Assembly (NCBI RefSeq): GCF_015694735.1
Contig: NZ_JADQDP010000002.1
Location: 124,001 to 188,000, forward strand
Direction: 5' to 3'
From: Hymenobacter properus
GTDB taxonomy: Bacteria > Bacteroidota > Bacteroidia > Cytophagales > Hymenobacteraceae
Length of the DNA: 64,000 nucleotides
Positions 16,561 to 27,492 of this stretch are shown here, piece by piece (the first letter of the stretch is position 1; each line of letters starts with the position of its first letter). The notes under the pieces were generated by a model. That model was not told where the DNA came from. It did no database searches and worked only from the letters and a program-made list of their open reading frames with translations. A program made the position numbers and the translations under genes.

Positions 16561-17205
16561 TTGCAGCGCCGCAAGCCGCTCGTCCTCTCGTTTATAAGTG
16601 AGGTAATAAAAGTCATCGGTATTCACGAATACCAGCGCCACCCGCGTGCCCGCAGGGGCCAAGGCCACGTTGCGGCGCACCGCCTGAATGAGCCGTCTGC
16701 TTTGCCGCGTCATGAAGCGGCTCCAATGCACTACTACTGTGTAATTGGCGGGCGGAGCCGATATTGGTGCACTGCCAGAGTAAATGAACTTCAGATGCTC
16801 GGCCAAAGACAAAGCCGAGTCGCGCGGGGCTTGTTGGGCCGGTGGAAACTGCGCCATGATGCCGTCGCGCTCCCAATGCAGGTTGGGGAAGCCCCCGGCG
16901 TAGCAGTTAATGTGAAAGGACTGCTGGCGGCCCGCCGCATCGTAGTACACGGCCTGCAAAAACTGCCAATGGTTTTTGGCTACGCTGGAATCTTGGCGGT
17001 GCATCCGGCGCAACACGCGGCGGAAACTGGTATCGAGCACCCCGTTGCGACTGTCGGGAGGGACACCATAGTCTTCTGCTAGCTTGGGCAAGCTGCCTGC
17101 TGCCAAAGGCTTGGGTTCGCGAATGCTGTAGATGCCCGTGAAAACAGCTTGGCAACTACTTAGCAACAGGCCAATTGCCAAAACAAAAAGAGAAGAAAAG
17201 CGCAC
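16540..17205 (-). CDS. Lipoprotein of unknown function
   Basis: About 221 residues. A lipoprotein signal (RFSSLFVLAIGLLLSSC, lipobox LSSC) is followed by a mature domain with no family recognised by eye. Visible features are HINCYAGGFPNLHWERDG, YTVVVHWSRFMTRQSRRLIQ and TRVALVFVNTDDFYYL; the last two read like alternating beta strands of a small alpha/beta fold. The GTG at 17205 is chosen because it gives a compact lipoprotein signal; another GTG at 17226 would add seven residues. The gene is somewhat more AT-rich than its neighbours. Its stop codon falls inside the terminator shared with lipA, so the last codons are part of the hairpin. Confidence 0.7.
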   Translation of the reverse strand: MRFSSLFVLAIGLLLSSCQAVFTGIYSIREPKPLAAGSLPKLAEDYGVPPDSRNGVLDTSFRRVLRRMHRQDSSVAKNHWQFLQAVYYDAAGRQQSFHINCYAGGFPNLHWERDGIMAQFPPAQQAPRDSALSLAEHLKFIYSGSAPISAPPANYTVVVHWSRFMTRQSRRLIQAVRRNVALAPAGTRVALVFVNTDDFYYLTYKREDERLAALQQKSPAK

Positions 17206-17228
17206 GGTATTTATCAGATGGAACACAC

Positions 17229-17262
17229 AAAAAAAGCCCCTTCGGACAGAAGAGGCTTTTTA
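17229..17262 (-). terminator. Terminator for the DUF4136 lipoprotein gene
   Basis: AAAAAGCC and GGCTTTTT arms, with an inner CTTC/GAAG pairing and one bulge, form a hairpin 23 bases beyond the stop of the minus-strand gene at 17286. A T-run follows on that strand. Confidence 0.7.
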
Positions 17263-17285
17263 GGAAGCGGGACGTTGCAAGCAGC

Positions 17286-17885
17286 CTAGCGGCGGGCGTT
17301 GTTGTCCTGGGGCGGGTAGGTGCTCAGGATGCCGTTCACGATGCGGTGGGTTTCGGCTTCGTCGATGGTGTTTTGGTCGACTTGGGCCTGGCCGGTGCCG
17401 CGCCACGCCAGCTCTTTGCGGCGGGCATCGATGATGTCAATTACCACGGTGCCGGCCTTGTACTGCGTCACGGGCGAGTAGCCGCGGCCGTAGTAGCCGT
17501 AGCCATACCCGTAGGGATAGCCGAGGCCGTTGTAGTAGGGCGACACTTGCTGCTTGTCCTCCACACGGGCGCTGTAGGCAATATAGATGTCGGGCGCCGT
17601 CGTTACTTCGGTCAGGCCTTTGGCCGTCATCTCAGCCGCCACGGCGGCACGCATGCGCTTGTCGAGGAAAGACTCATAGCCTTTGGCAGGGCCGCCTTCC
17701 ACATCTTTGGGCTGCTGCGGGTACCAGGCCCAGGTTTTGAAGGCGCGGAAATTAACGGCGTGGTCGAAGTCGTTGGTGACGCCCACGCGGGCGGCCGGCG
17801 AGCAGGCGCTGGGGCCCAGCAGCAGGGCTACGGCAGCAGCCACTAAGCCAATCGGGCGGGCCAGGGAACGGGTGATGCGGTTCAT
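17286..17885 (-). CDS. DUF4136 domain lipoprotein
   Basis: This 199-residue lipoprotein has the signal MNRITRSLARPIGLVAAAVALLLGPSAC, with Cys28 in a lipobox-like setting, then a DUF4136 domain: FRAFKTWAWYPQQP, DKRMRAAVAAEMTAKGLTEV, PDIYIAYSARVEDKQQ and GTVVIDIIDARRKELAWRGT. A Tyr/Gly-rich loop (YPYGYGYGYYGRGYSP) interrupts the domain, as often seen in the family. DUF4136 proteins are periplasmic-facing lipoproteins of unknown function. The ATG at 17885 begins the signal; the longer open frame upstream reads non-conserved sequence. Confidence 0.85.
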   Translation of the reverse strand: MNRITRSLARPIGLVAAAVALLLGPSACSPAARVGVTNDFDHAVNFRAFKTWAWYPQQPKDVEGGPAKGYESFLDKRMRAAVAAEMTAKGLTEVTTAPDIYIAYSARVEDKQQVSPYYNGLGYPYGYGYGYYGRGYSPVTQYKAGTVVIDIIDARRKELAWRGTGQAQVDQNTIDEAETHRIVNGILSTYPPQDNNARR

Positions 17886-18114
17886 AAAGACGATTAGAAT
17901 ACAGATGAGAGGAAGCTTTGAAACGAGCGCGGCGAAAGCCCAGCAGCCTGTTTCGGAAGCTATTACACTAACGAAAAAGCCACCCCCGTCGTTCACATTT
18001 TAGTCGAACGAAGCTCGGGTTTGAGCGATGAATTTCCAACTGTCCCATCTTGAGATAACCGGATTTTGTCCTACCTTACCCCCGAATTCCCCTCATCAAT
18101 TTCCAGCTTCGTCA

Positions 18115-18423
18115 ATGAAAAGTACTGCCTTGTTGGTTTTGGCTACCGTCGGCTTGTTCACCGCTTGCACCTCTGCCCGCGACGAGGTGCGGCGCACGGC
18201 GCCCAATACCACGCCGGTGCCGCACAACACCATTGTGGACTGCCCCGTGTACGACGGCATGACCAAAACCTCCAACGTGCTGACGCAGACCACCGCCGGC
18301 AATACCGTGCAGGTGCTCGATACCATCAATGCCTATTTTGTGCGTGTGCGGCTGGAGAAGAACGGCCTGGTGCAAACCGGCTACATGGACCGCCGCTGCT
18401 TCGGCGTGCGAGGGGATAAATAG
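18115..18423 (+). CDS. Small lipoprotein, possibly SH3-like
   Basis: This 102-residue product has the lipoprotein signal MKSTALLVLATVGLFTAC. The mature part (SNVLTQTTAGNTVQVLDTIN, YFVRVRLEKNGLVQTGYMDR) has the strand pattern of a bacterial SH3-like domain, with two further cysteines (CPVYDGM, RRCFGV) that may form a disulfide. This reading is tentative. The ATG at 18115 begins the lipoprotein signal. The gene converges with gcvP, with a composite repeat and terminator between. Confidence 0.7.
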   Translation: MKSTALLVLATVGLFTACTSARDEVRRTAPNTTPVPHNTIVDCPVYDGMTKTSNVLTQTTAGNTVQVLDTINAYFVRVRLEKNGLVQTGYMDRRCFGVRGDK

Positions 18424-18433
18424 CAGGAATCGC

Positions 18434-18630
18434 CTGTCATTGCGAGGCCGCAGGCCGTAGCAAACGAAGTTCAGCGAAGCTAATCCGTCCTCTTAGAACC
18501 AGACACGCTCTTTTACCAAAAAGCCCCGGCACCGCAATGGTGCCGGGGCTTTTTTAGGTCTTTGTCACATTAGAGGGCTAGTCGCTGAGAACAGGACGGA
18601 TTGATTCGTCGTGCCTCCTCGCAATGACAG
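18434..18630. repeat. TCATTGCGAGG-type inverted repeat enclosing a terminator
   Basis: The left part (18434-18491) and the right part (18593-18630) share complementary ends: CTGTCATTGCGAGG with CCTCGCAATGACAG, and AATCCGTCCT with AGGACGGATT. The inner sequences differ in length, so the arms are not co-linear. The whole lies between the converging small lipoprotein gene and gcvP. Confidence 0.75.
18518..18555. terminator. Bidirectional terminator between the small lipoprotein gene and gcvP
   Basis: A perfect stem, AAAAAGCCCCGGCACC with its complement, has a five-base loop and T-runs on both sides. It lies between two converging genes and inside the repeat at 18434-18630. Confidence 0.9.
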
Positions 18631-18643
18631 ACGCTGCCGCTGC

Positions 18644-21559
<2,916 letters not shown>

Positions 21560-21602
21560 AAAGACGAAAAAGGGGTGGGGAGAAAGCTAACTTCCGGGAT
21601 AA

Positions 21603-21610
21603 CAAAGGTA
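21603..21610 (-). promoter_or_regulatory. -7 box (TACCTTTG) for gcvP
   Basis: This exact TAnnTTTG match on the minus strand lies 43 bases before the gcvP ATG. The expected -33 position shows no TTTG. Confidence 0.55.
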
Positions 21611-21663
21611 CGGGCGAAAGGCTTCCCCTAGCGCCATAAAATACCGGCGAATGACGTAGAGAC

Positions 21664-21735
21664 GGGGCTTGCCCCCGCCCGACTATTGAACGGTATCAGT
21701 GAGCCGGCGCAGCCGACCGGGCGGGGGCGGGCCCC
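21664..21735. repeat. GC-rich inverted repeat between gcvP and the dehydrogenase gene
   Basis: Arms of 18 bp (21664-21681 GGGGCTTGCCCCCGCCCG and 21718-21735) match at 16 positions. It lies between diverging genes, beside the -7 box of the next gene. Its sequence is unrelated to the other palindromes here. Confidence 0.65.
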
Positions 21736-21756
21736 GCCCCAACAGCCCAAAATTTC

Positions 21757-21764
21757 TAGCTTTG
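21757..21764 (+). promoter_or_regulatory. -7 box (TAGCTTTG) for the saccharopine dehydrogenase-like gene
   Basis: This exact TAnnTTTG match lies 32 bases before the ATG at 21797 and supports that start rather than the longer upstream frame. Confidence 0.55.
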
Positions 21765-21796
21765 CCAGCCCATCCATTCCCCATCCCACCCCGCTC

Positions 21797-23020
21797 ATGC
21801 CCTTTACCATTGGCCTCATCCGCGAAGGCAAAACGCCGCCCGACAAGCGCGTGCCCCTCACCCCGAAAAAATGCGTCGAAGCCCAGGCCACCTTCCCTGG
21901 CCTGCGCGTGGTGGCGCAAAGCAGCCCCATCCGCAGCTACGCCGACCAGGAATACCGCGACCTTGGCATTGAGGTGCGCGACGACGTGAGCGAATGCGAT
22001 GTGCTAATGGGCGTGAAAGAGGTACCCGTGGACCAGCTCATTCCCAACAAAACGTACCTCTTTTTCTCGCACACCGTGAAGAAGCAGCCCGCCAACCGGA
22101 AGCTGCTGCAGGCCGTGCTGAAAAAGAACATCACCCTCATCGACTACGAGTTGCTGACCAACGCGCGCGGCGAGCGTATTGTGGCCTTCGGGCGCTACGC
22201 CGGCATCGTGGGGGCCTACAACGGCCTGCTGACTTACGGGCGCAAGCACGGCCTCTACGACCTGAAGCCGGCCTACCAGTGCGTGGACATGGACGACATG
22301 CAGGAGGAGTTTTTCAAGGTGAAGAAGCTGCCGCCCATCAAGATGGCCGTGACGGGCTCGGGCCGCGTGGCGCAGGGCGCCCTGGAGGTGCTCAACCGCA
22401 TGGGCATCAGGCGGGTGAGTGTATACGACTACCTCTACCACGATTTTACCGAGCCGGTGTATACCCAGCTGGGCAGCTCCGACTACAATCGCCGCCGCGA
22501 CGGCCGCGTGTGGGATACCCCCGATTTCCACCAAAACCCGCAGGAGTACGAGTCTGCTTTTAACTTATTTGTGCCCGTCACCGACTTGCTCATTGCCTGC
22601 GCCTACTGGCACCCGGCGGCGCCCCGGCTGTTCGAAGAAGCCGACACCCGGATGCCGGGTTTCCGCATCAACACCATTGCCGACGTGACCTGCGACGTGA
22701 ACGGCTCCATTCCGACCACCAAGCGCAGCAGCACCATCACCGACCCGGCTTTCGACTATAATCCCGCCACCGGCGAACTGGAGCCCGCCTACTCCCGGCC
22801 CGAAAACATCACGATTATGGCCGTAGATAACCTGCCCTGCGAACTGCCCCGCAACGCCAGCCGCGACTTTGGCCGCCAGCTCATCGACAACGTGCTTCCG
22901 CACTTGGTGGGCGATGATGCCGAAGGCGTGATTGCGCGGGCCACCATTGCCAAAGGCGGCCAGCTCACGGAGCGCTACGCTTATTTAGCTGATTACGTAG
23001 CTGAAACTACGTTGGCGTGA
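21797..23020 (+). CDS. NAD(P)-dependent oxidoreductase, saccharopine/alanine dehydrogenase-like
   Basis: This 407-residue enzyme has an N-terminal alanine dehydrogenase/transhydrogenase-type domain (MPFTIGLIREGKTPPDKRVPLTP, in which the Arg and Lys are typical substrate-binding residues). A Rossmann-like segment follows at KMAVTGSGRVAQGALEVLNRMGIRRV near residue 185. The overall arrangement resembles LYS1-type saccharopine dehydrogenase (lysine-forming), and many Bacteroidota carry such homologues without a known lysine pathway; the substrate is therefore open. No signal peptide is present, so it is cytoplasmic. The ATG at 21797 is supported by the -7 box and by the start of conserved sequence. 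Confidence 0.8.
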   Translation: MPFTIGLIREGKTPPDKRVPLTPKKCVEAQATFPGLRVVAQSSPIRSYADQEYRDLGIEVRDDVSECDVLMGVKEVPVDQLIPNKTYLFFSHTVKKQPANRKLLQAVLKKNITLIDYELLTNARGERIVAFGRYAGIVGAYNGLLTYGRKHGLYDLKPAYQCVDMDDMQEEFFKVKKLPPIKMAVTGSGRVAQGALEVLNRMGIRRVSVYDYLYHDFTEPVYTQLGSSDYNRRRDGRVWDTPDFHQNPQEYESAFNLFVPVTDLLIACAYWHPAAPRLFEEADTRMPGFRINTIADVTCDVNGSIPTTKRSSTITDPAFDYNPATGELEPAYSRPENITIMAVDNLPCELPRNASRDFGRQLIDNVLPHLVGDDAEGVIARATIAKGGQLTERYAYLADYVAETTLA

Positions 23021-23133
23021 TGGCTGTAATGTTTGCCGGAACCGATGCACCGCTGGTTCTGACTAAACGCTAAGCCTGACCGATTACATGGAGGTGCTGG
23101 CCCGATAACGGCTTCTTACGGAACGAGCCACTT

Positions 23134-23964
23134 TTAAAGCCCGCGCAAAATGGGGTATTTGGCCTGCACCAGGGAGTAAAGGCCGTAGGCCACGAAGCCT
23201 AGTGCCACCACCCCCAGCGCCAGCGGCCCCATGGCGGCCAGCAGGTCGAAGGCCTCGTCGGTGCTGCCCACGGCGCCGGCCCGCGACTGCCGCCCGGCCT
23301 GCACCACAAAGTAGCCGATGATGGCCACCACCGCGCCCCGGGCCGTGATGCCGATTTGGGCCGCGCGATACACCAGCCGCTGCTGCGCACTGGTGAGGCT
23401 GCTGCCGTCCACGTCGTTGCGCAACTGGCCCGAAAATGCCCGGTAGCCCTGGTACAGGCCCACCCCGATGATGACCACGCCCGCTAGCAGCACCAGCCAG
23501 TTGCCACCGGGCCAGGCCAGCACCTTGGCCGTCAGCGACTGCGAGGTGCTGCCGCCCTTGTCGGCGTAGCCTTGCAAAGCCAGGCGCCCGGCATATAGGG
23601 CCAGGCCACTGTAGAAAAGTCCGCTGCACACGTACCAGAGCCGCGTGCCCACCCCTTTGGCGTCCGAACCCTTGCCTTCGGTGTCGCGAATGGCCTGGGT
23701 GAAACGCCAGACGATGTAGCCCAGCAGCCCCACCGCAATGAGGCCCAGCAGCAGGCGGCCGCCCGGTACGGTCTGCAGATGCTGCACGGCTTCCTCTTTG
23801 TCAGCTTGTGCAGCCAGCCGCAGGCCGGTAGCTACCATGAGGGCCAGCGCGCCCATCAGCAAGTAAACCACCCCGATGGCGGCAAAGCCCAGGCGGGCCA
23901 GCAGGCGGATGCCGGCCGAAGGCGAGCCAGGAACGGCAGAAAGTAAGGTGTTGGCAACCGACAT
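23134..23964 (-). CDS. DUF1206 family membrane protein
   Basis: This 276-residue inner-membrane protein has three repeats of a two-helix DUF1206 unit, giving about six hydrophobic segments: IRLLARLGFAAIGVVYLLMG, then TRLWYVCSGLFYSGLALYAG, then YRAAQIGITARGAVVAIIGY. The spacing between repeats is regular and each contains an R-x-G-x-x-A/S-x-G-like signature. The function is unknown. The ATG at 23964 (MSVANTLLSAVPGSPSAGIR) is preferred; the longer open frame lacks conserved sequence. Confidence 0.88.
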   Translation of the reverse strand: MSVANTLLSAVPGSPSAGIRLLARLGFAAIGVVYLLMGALALMVATGLRLAAQADKEEAVQHLQTVPGGRLLLGLIAVGLLGYIVWRFTQAIRDTEGKGSDAKGVGTRLWYVCSGLFYSGLALYAGRLALQGYADKGGSTSQSLTAKVLAWPGGNWLVLLAGVVIIGVGLYQGYRAFSGQLRNDVDGSSLTSAQQRLVYRAAQIGITARGAVVAIIGYFVVQAGRQSRAGAVGSTDEAFDLLAAMGPLALGVVALGFVAYGLYSLVQAKYPILRGL

Positions 23965-24045
23965 GGCACAGGCGGAAAGAGTGGGAAAAGGGCTTTCTAG
24001 ACGTGCACCCGAATTACAAGGTTGGGTTACCAGGCCCTTTAGCAG

Positions 24046-24082
24046 CAAAAAAAGGCCCCTCCTGAAATCAGAAGGGGCCTTT
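24046..24082 (-). terminator. Terminator for the doubled CsbD gene
   Basis: AAAGGCCCCT and AGGGGCCTTT arms, with an inner CTGA/TCAG pairing, are followed by a T-run on the minus strand. The hairpin is 64 bases beyond the CsbD stop codon. Confidence 0.85.
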
Positions 24083-24146
24083 CGTGACGAAGCAGCCGCG
24101 TGTGGAACTGGAAGGCGCGTTTACTTCATCGGGGAAATGCGGAAGG

Positions 24147-24575
24147 TTAGAAAGTGCGGTTGAACCAGGCCTTGATGTCGTCGACGGCGTGGCCGGTTTT
24201 CTCTTGCAAGCGGCCGAGCCACTCGTCCTGCTTGCCTTCTTCGTAGGTCAGGTCATCGTCGGTGAGGTTGCCCCACTTCTGTTTGGCCTGGCCTTTCACC
24301 TGGTCCCAGTTGCCGCGGGCGCGCCACTCGGTGCCAGTGGTCGAAGCCGTGGCATTGTCGGTTTTTTCGTTGAACCAGTTCTTGATGTTATCGATGGTTT
24401 CGCCGGTTTTCTGCTGCAGGCGGCCAAACCACTCGTCCTGGCGGCCTTCGTCGTAAGTCAGGTCGTCGTCGGTGAGGTTGCCCCATTTCTGCTTGGCCTG
24501 GCCCTTGATGTCGTTCCAGTTGCCGCGAGCCCGCAGCTCGGTGCTGTCGCCGATGTTATTGTTGTTGAGGTCCAT
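24147..24575 (-). CDS. Tandem CsbD-like stress protein
   Basis: CsbD-like proteins are short, hydrophilic general-stress proteins of unknown molecular function, usually 60-70 residues. This 142-residue chain holds two full copies (about 14-72 and 84-141). Both contain the identical stretch KGQAKQKWGNLTDDDLTY, and otherwise match closely (RARGNWNDIK with RARGNWDQVK; QDEWFGRLQQKTG with QDEWLGRLQEKTG). The copies are also similar in DNA, implying a fairly recent internal duplication or gene conversion. It begins MDLNNNNIGDSTELR at the ATG at 24575. No signal peptide is present. Its own terminator follows. Confidence 0.92.
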   Translation of the reverse strand: MDLNNNNIGDSTELRARGNWNDIKGQAKQKWGNLTDDDLTYDEGRQDEWFGRLQQKTGETIDNIKNWFNEKTDNATASTTGTEWRARGNWDQVKGQAKQKWGNLTDDDLTYEEGKQDEWLGRLQEKTGHAVDDIKAWFNRTF

Positions 24576-24716
24576 GAGTGAAAGAGGTGGGAATGAAAAG
24601 GAAAAACGTCGTTTGGTGGCAGTTGTACGCCCGGTCCAATGGCTGAGTTTATAGCCGCTTCACGAATGCCCGAATTTTGCACCTCTGTTCTGCTTTCCAA
24701 CCTGTGAGCATGAAGC

Positions 24717-24749
24717 AAAAAAGCCCCGCCGTGTGCACGGCGGGGCTTT
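24717..24749 (-). terminator. Terminator for the small lipoprotein gene at 24770
   Basis: AAGCCCCGCCGTG and its complement form a tight hairpin, with A residues upstream that become a U-run on the minus strand. It lies 20 bases beyond the stop codon. Confidence 0.85.
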
Positions 24750-24769
24750 CTCAAGCGAGGCGAACCAGC

Positions 24770-25024
24770 TTATTTCTGCGGGGTAGCAGGCGTTTCTTCT
24801 ACCACGCCGTTGGCGGGCTTATTGCGCACCACGGCGGTGTCGCCGGGTTCGCGGGCCATGTCGGCTTTGGCGCTGTCCACAGCATCGCCCACAGCGTCGC
24901 CGGCGTTAGAGGCGGTGTTTTCGGTGGTGGTGGCAGCCTCATCGGCTTTTTTCTCGGAGCACGAAGCGAAGGTGAAGGTGCCCAGGGCAGCCACCAGCAT
25001 CAAGGTTTTGAAGGAGGTCTTCAT
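24770..25024 (-). CDS. Small lipoprotein of unknown function
   Basis: The 84-residue product has the lipoprotein signal MKTSFKTLMLVAALGTFTFASC and a short hydrophilic mature part (SEKKADEAATTTENTASNAG, then GDAVDSAKADMA) that looks helical or disordered. No domain is recognised. A gene with the same style of signal and Ala/Lys/Asp-rich mature part lies at 26928, so the two may be related in role. The ATG at 25024 is the only reasonable start. The 292 bases upstream of it (25025-25316) contain a small hairpin near 25141 but no gene. Confidence 0.75.
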   Translation of the reverse strand: MKTSFKTLMLVAALGTFTFASCSEKKADEAATTTENTASNAGDAVGDAVDSAKADMAREPGDTAVVRNKPANGVVEETPATPQK

Positions 25025-25316
25025 GAGATGATAAGGAAAGGAATGATTGAAAAATCTGCCTTTAATAAAGCCCCAGGTAAAAGGTAACCCGATAAATTTA
25101 TAAGGCTGAGCTTGATAGAAGGCCGTAAATAAAAATGGTTACGGCGCTAACGCCGTCACACAGAGTGCCCCGACCAGTTTGTACAGCAGCGGTAAATAAT
25201 GGCTGGCGGCAGGCAAGATATTTCGCTCTGCCCGGTACGACGTTCAGTTTCAGGCACGAATCAGCGGTTCAACGCGGCCCATCCCACAACGTCCCGCCGC
25301 GCCGTAATTTGGCCCC

Positions 25317-26870
25317 ATGGACGACCTGCGCACCACACTGCTGACCCTGGCCCCCGACGAGCGCCGCGACTTCGGCGTATTCATTCAGCGGCAGCGCCGC
25401 AAGGCCGCCGGCCGGCAAGACTCACGCCTCTACGAGCTGCTGGTGCAAGCCAAGGAGCTGAAAAAGGACAAGCTCATTGCCAAGCTCTACCCCGACGAGC
25501 CCAACCCCGTGGCCTACTACGCGCTGCGCAAGCGCCTGCTGCGCCACCTCACCGACTTCCTGCTGCTGCGCCAGCGCCAGCTCGACACCACGGCTGCCGC
25601 CTCGGTGCGCGGGCAGCTCACCCTGGCCCAGTACCTGTTCGAAACCGGCATTCCGCGTCTGGCCTGGAGCACGCTGCGCAAGGCCGAAAAGCTGGCCCGC
25701 GAAAGCGAGCAATACGAGCCCCTGAACGCGGTGTACAACCTTCAGATTCAATACGCGGGCACGCCCCACGCCGTGCCGCTCGATGAAATCCTGCCTCGCT
25801 ACCGCGCCAACAAAAAGGCCGCCGATGAGGAGGAGCGCGCCAACATTGCCGACAGCCTGCTGCGCCAGCGCCTGCGCGAGTCGCGCGCCCGCGGCCGAGC
25901 CACCGTAGCCGTCGATGGCCTCGTGCAGCAGATTCTGGCCGAGTACGACTTGCAGGAGGCCTTTGCCCGCTCGCCCTCGCTGCTGAGTCGGCTCATGTCC
26001 ATTGCCCGCAATGCCATGCTGGTGCGGCGCGACTTCACCTCGTTTGCGCCCTTCATTGAACGCTGCTACACCCTCATGGAGCGGCGCCACGGCTTTGCGC
26101 CGGCCCAGCGCGGGCACCAGCTGCGGCTGCTCTACATGCTAGCGCACGCCCTCTACCGCTCGCGCCGCTTCGAAGAATCGGTGGCGTACCTGGAAAAGGG
26201 GCAGGCCCTGATTGACGCCGGCCCGGCCCGGCAGTTTGGCGAGTTGGTGCCGCGCTTCACCTTCCTGCTGGCGGCCAACTACGCCTTCCTGCGTCGCAAC
26301 GCCGAAAGCATTGCCCTGCTCGAAAACGCCCTGCACGGCCCCAAGCCTCTGGCGGCCGCCGACGACCTCACGGCCCGCTTCCAGCTCTCGTTTCACTATT
26401 TCGTCGAAGGAAAATTCGCCAAAGCCAACCAAAGCATGCTCAGCCTCAACCGCACCGACCACTGGCTGGAGCAGCACCTGGGCCTGGAATGGATGGTGAA
26501 CCGCAACATCGGCGAGCTGCTGATTCAGTTTGAGCTGGGCAACCAGGAGCTGGCCCTCACCCGCCTGCGCGCCATCGAGCGCACCTTGCGCGAGCAGTTT
26601 CCGGCCACGCCGGCCGAGGGCGACACGCCTGCCGTGCCCGTGGGCGGACCCTACCAAGCCGTGCTACAATACTTGTCCTTGGTGCGCGAGGTAATTGAAG
26701 ACCCCGCCATCGCACGCCGACCAGATTTCGGCAACCGCGTGTTCAATATGCCGAATTTCCTGTCCTCAGAGCGCGAAGACTTGCAGGTGCTCAGCTTCTA
26801 CGCTTGGCTACGTGCCCGGACCTTGGGCCGGCCCTACTACGACGTGCTACTGGAACTGGCGTATGCGTAA
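25317..26870 (+). CDS. Helical-repeat protein of unknown function
   Basis: This 517-residue cytoplasmic protein without signal peptide appears almost entirely helical. Segments such as LRLLYMLAHALYRSRRFEESVAYLEKG and FLLAANYAFLRRNAESIALLENAL have TPR-like helix pairs. The N-terminal part (DERRDFGVFIQRQRRKAAG; SRLYELLVQAKELKKDKL) also looks like paired helices and resembles conserved hypothetical proteins of Bacteroidota. No catalytic motif was seen; TPR-like proteins usually act as scaffolds. The ATG at 25317 follows a near-consensus -7 box (TAATTTG). The gene stands alone and is closed by a bidirectional terminator. Confidence 0.75.
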   Translation: MDDLRTTLLTLAPDERRDFGVFIQRQRRKAAGRQDSRLYELLVQAKELKKDKLIAKLYPDEPNPVAYYALRKRLLRHLTDFLLLRQRQLDTTAAASVRGQLTLAQYLFETGIPRLAWSTLRKAEKLARESEQYEPLNAVYNLQIQYAGTPHAVPLDEILPRYRANKKAADEEERANIADSLLRQRLRESRARGRATVAVDGLVQQILAEYDLQEAFARSPSLLSRLMSIARNAMLVRRDFTSFAPFIERCYTLMERRHGFAPAQRGHQLRLLYMLAHALYRSRRFEESVAYLEKGQALIDAGPARQFGELVPRFTFLLAANYAFLRRNAESIALLENALHGPKPLAAADDLTARFQLSFHYFVEGKFAKANQSMLSLNRTDHWLEQHLGLEWMVNRNIGELLIQFELGNQELALTRLRAIERTLREQFPATPAEGDTPAVPVGGPYQAVLQYLSLVREVIEDPAIARRPDFGNRVFNMPNFLSSEREDLQVLSFYAWLRARTLGRPYYDVLLELAYA

Positions 26871-26871
26871 T

Positions 26872-26910
26872 AAAAAAGGCCCGTCTGCAATTGCAGGCGG
26901 GCCCTTTTTA
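26872..26910. terminator. Bidirectional terminator between converging genes
   Basis: The stem AAAAAGGGCCCGC-type, around CTGCAATTGCAG, has A- and T-runs on both sides. It lies between the converging genes ending at 26870 and 26928. Confidence 0.85.
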
Positions 26911-26927
26911 TAAAAAGTGGCGCAGGC

Positions 26928-27329
26928 TTACTTATTGGCGGCTTCCTTGGCGTTGGCTTTGGTCTGCTCAGCCGAGCGTTTGGCGGCGTCGCCCATGGCG
27001 CGCATTTTGGCGTCAATCTTGTCGCCAGCGGCGTCCATTTTGGCGCCGGCCTCATTCATTTTGGCATCGAGCTTTTCGCCGGCAGCGTCCATTTTCGCGC
27101 CCAGCTTGTCGGCAGCGGCCTCCATTTTAGCTTCGGCTTTGTCGGCAGCCGCATCGATTTTGGCACCGGCTTCGGTGGCCGAGCCGGCAGGGGCCGTGCT
27201 GTCGGTGGTCACGGTGGTCGTGGTGGTGCCGTCGGCGGCAGTCGAAGTCTCAGCAGTTTTGGTTTCGCAGGCGGTAGCGGCGAGGGCCACGGCGGCAGCT
27301 AGGAACAGCGGTTTCAGCGACATTTTCAT
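26928..27329 (-). CDS. Lipoprotein with 11-residue helical repeats
   Basis: This 133-residue product has a lipoprotein signal (KMSLKPLFLAAAVALAATAC) followed by a Thr-rich spacer and then a repeat region of 11-residue units: MEAAADKLGAK, MDAAGEKLDAK and MDAAGDKIDAK, with a shorter unit MNEAGAK among them. Such undecad repeats favour long amphipathic helices or right-handed coiled coils, as in apolipoprotein-like and LEA-like proteins. The DNA repeats with a 33-base period. Its role is unknown; envelope stress or spacing is only a guess. Start candidates are ATG 27329 and ATG 27323, differing by two residues. Confidence 0.75.
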   Translation of the reverse strand: MKMSLKPLFLAAAVALAATACETKTAETSTAADGTTTTTVTTDSTAPAGSATEAGAKIDAAADKAEAKMEAAADKLGAKMDAAGEKLDAKMNEAGAKMDAAGDKIDAKMRAMGDAAKRSAEQTKANAKEAANK

Positions 27330-27492
27330 TGGAAAACGGAATTGAAGTGAATGGATGAGCTTAATGAAATGTGCTGGCAAAAGGTAACCCGGCCATCGGC
27401 CTCAGCTCCGGGCGAGCGGACGAAGGGCCAAGCTAACTTTTTAGCCTCTGCGCTAGTATAGCCCCCTACGCATTCTTATTTCCCGCTTTCCT

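Noticed and set aside
21560..21660. Glycine riboswitch upstream of gcvP
   Set aside because: The leader after the -7 box is only about 35 bases, too short for a glycine riboswitch aptamer.
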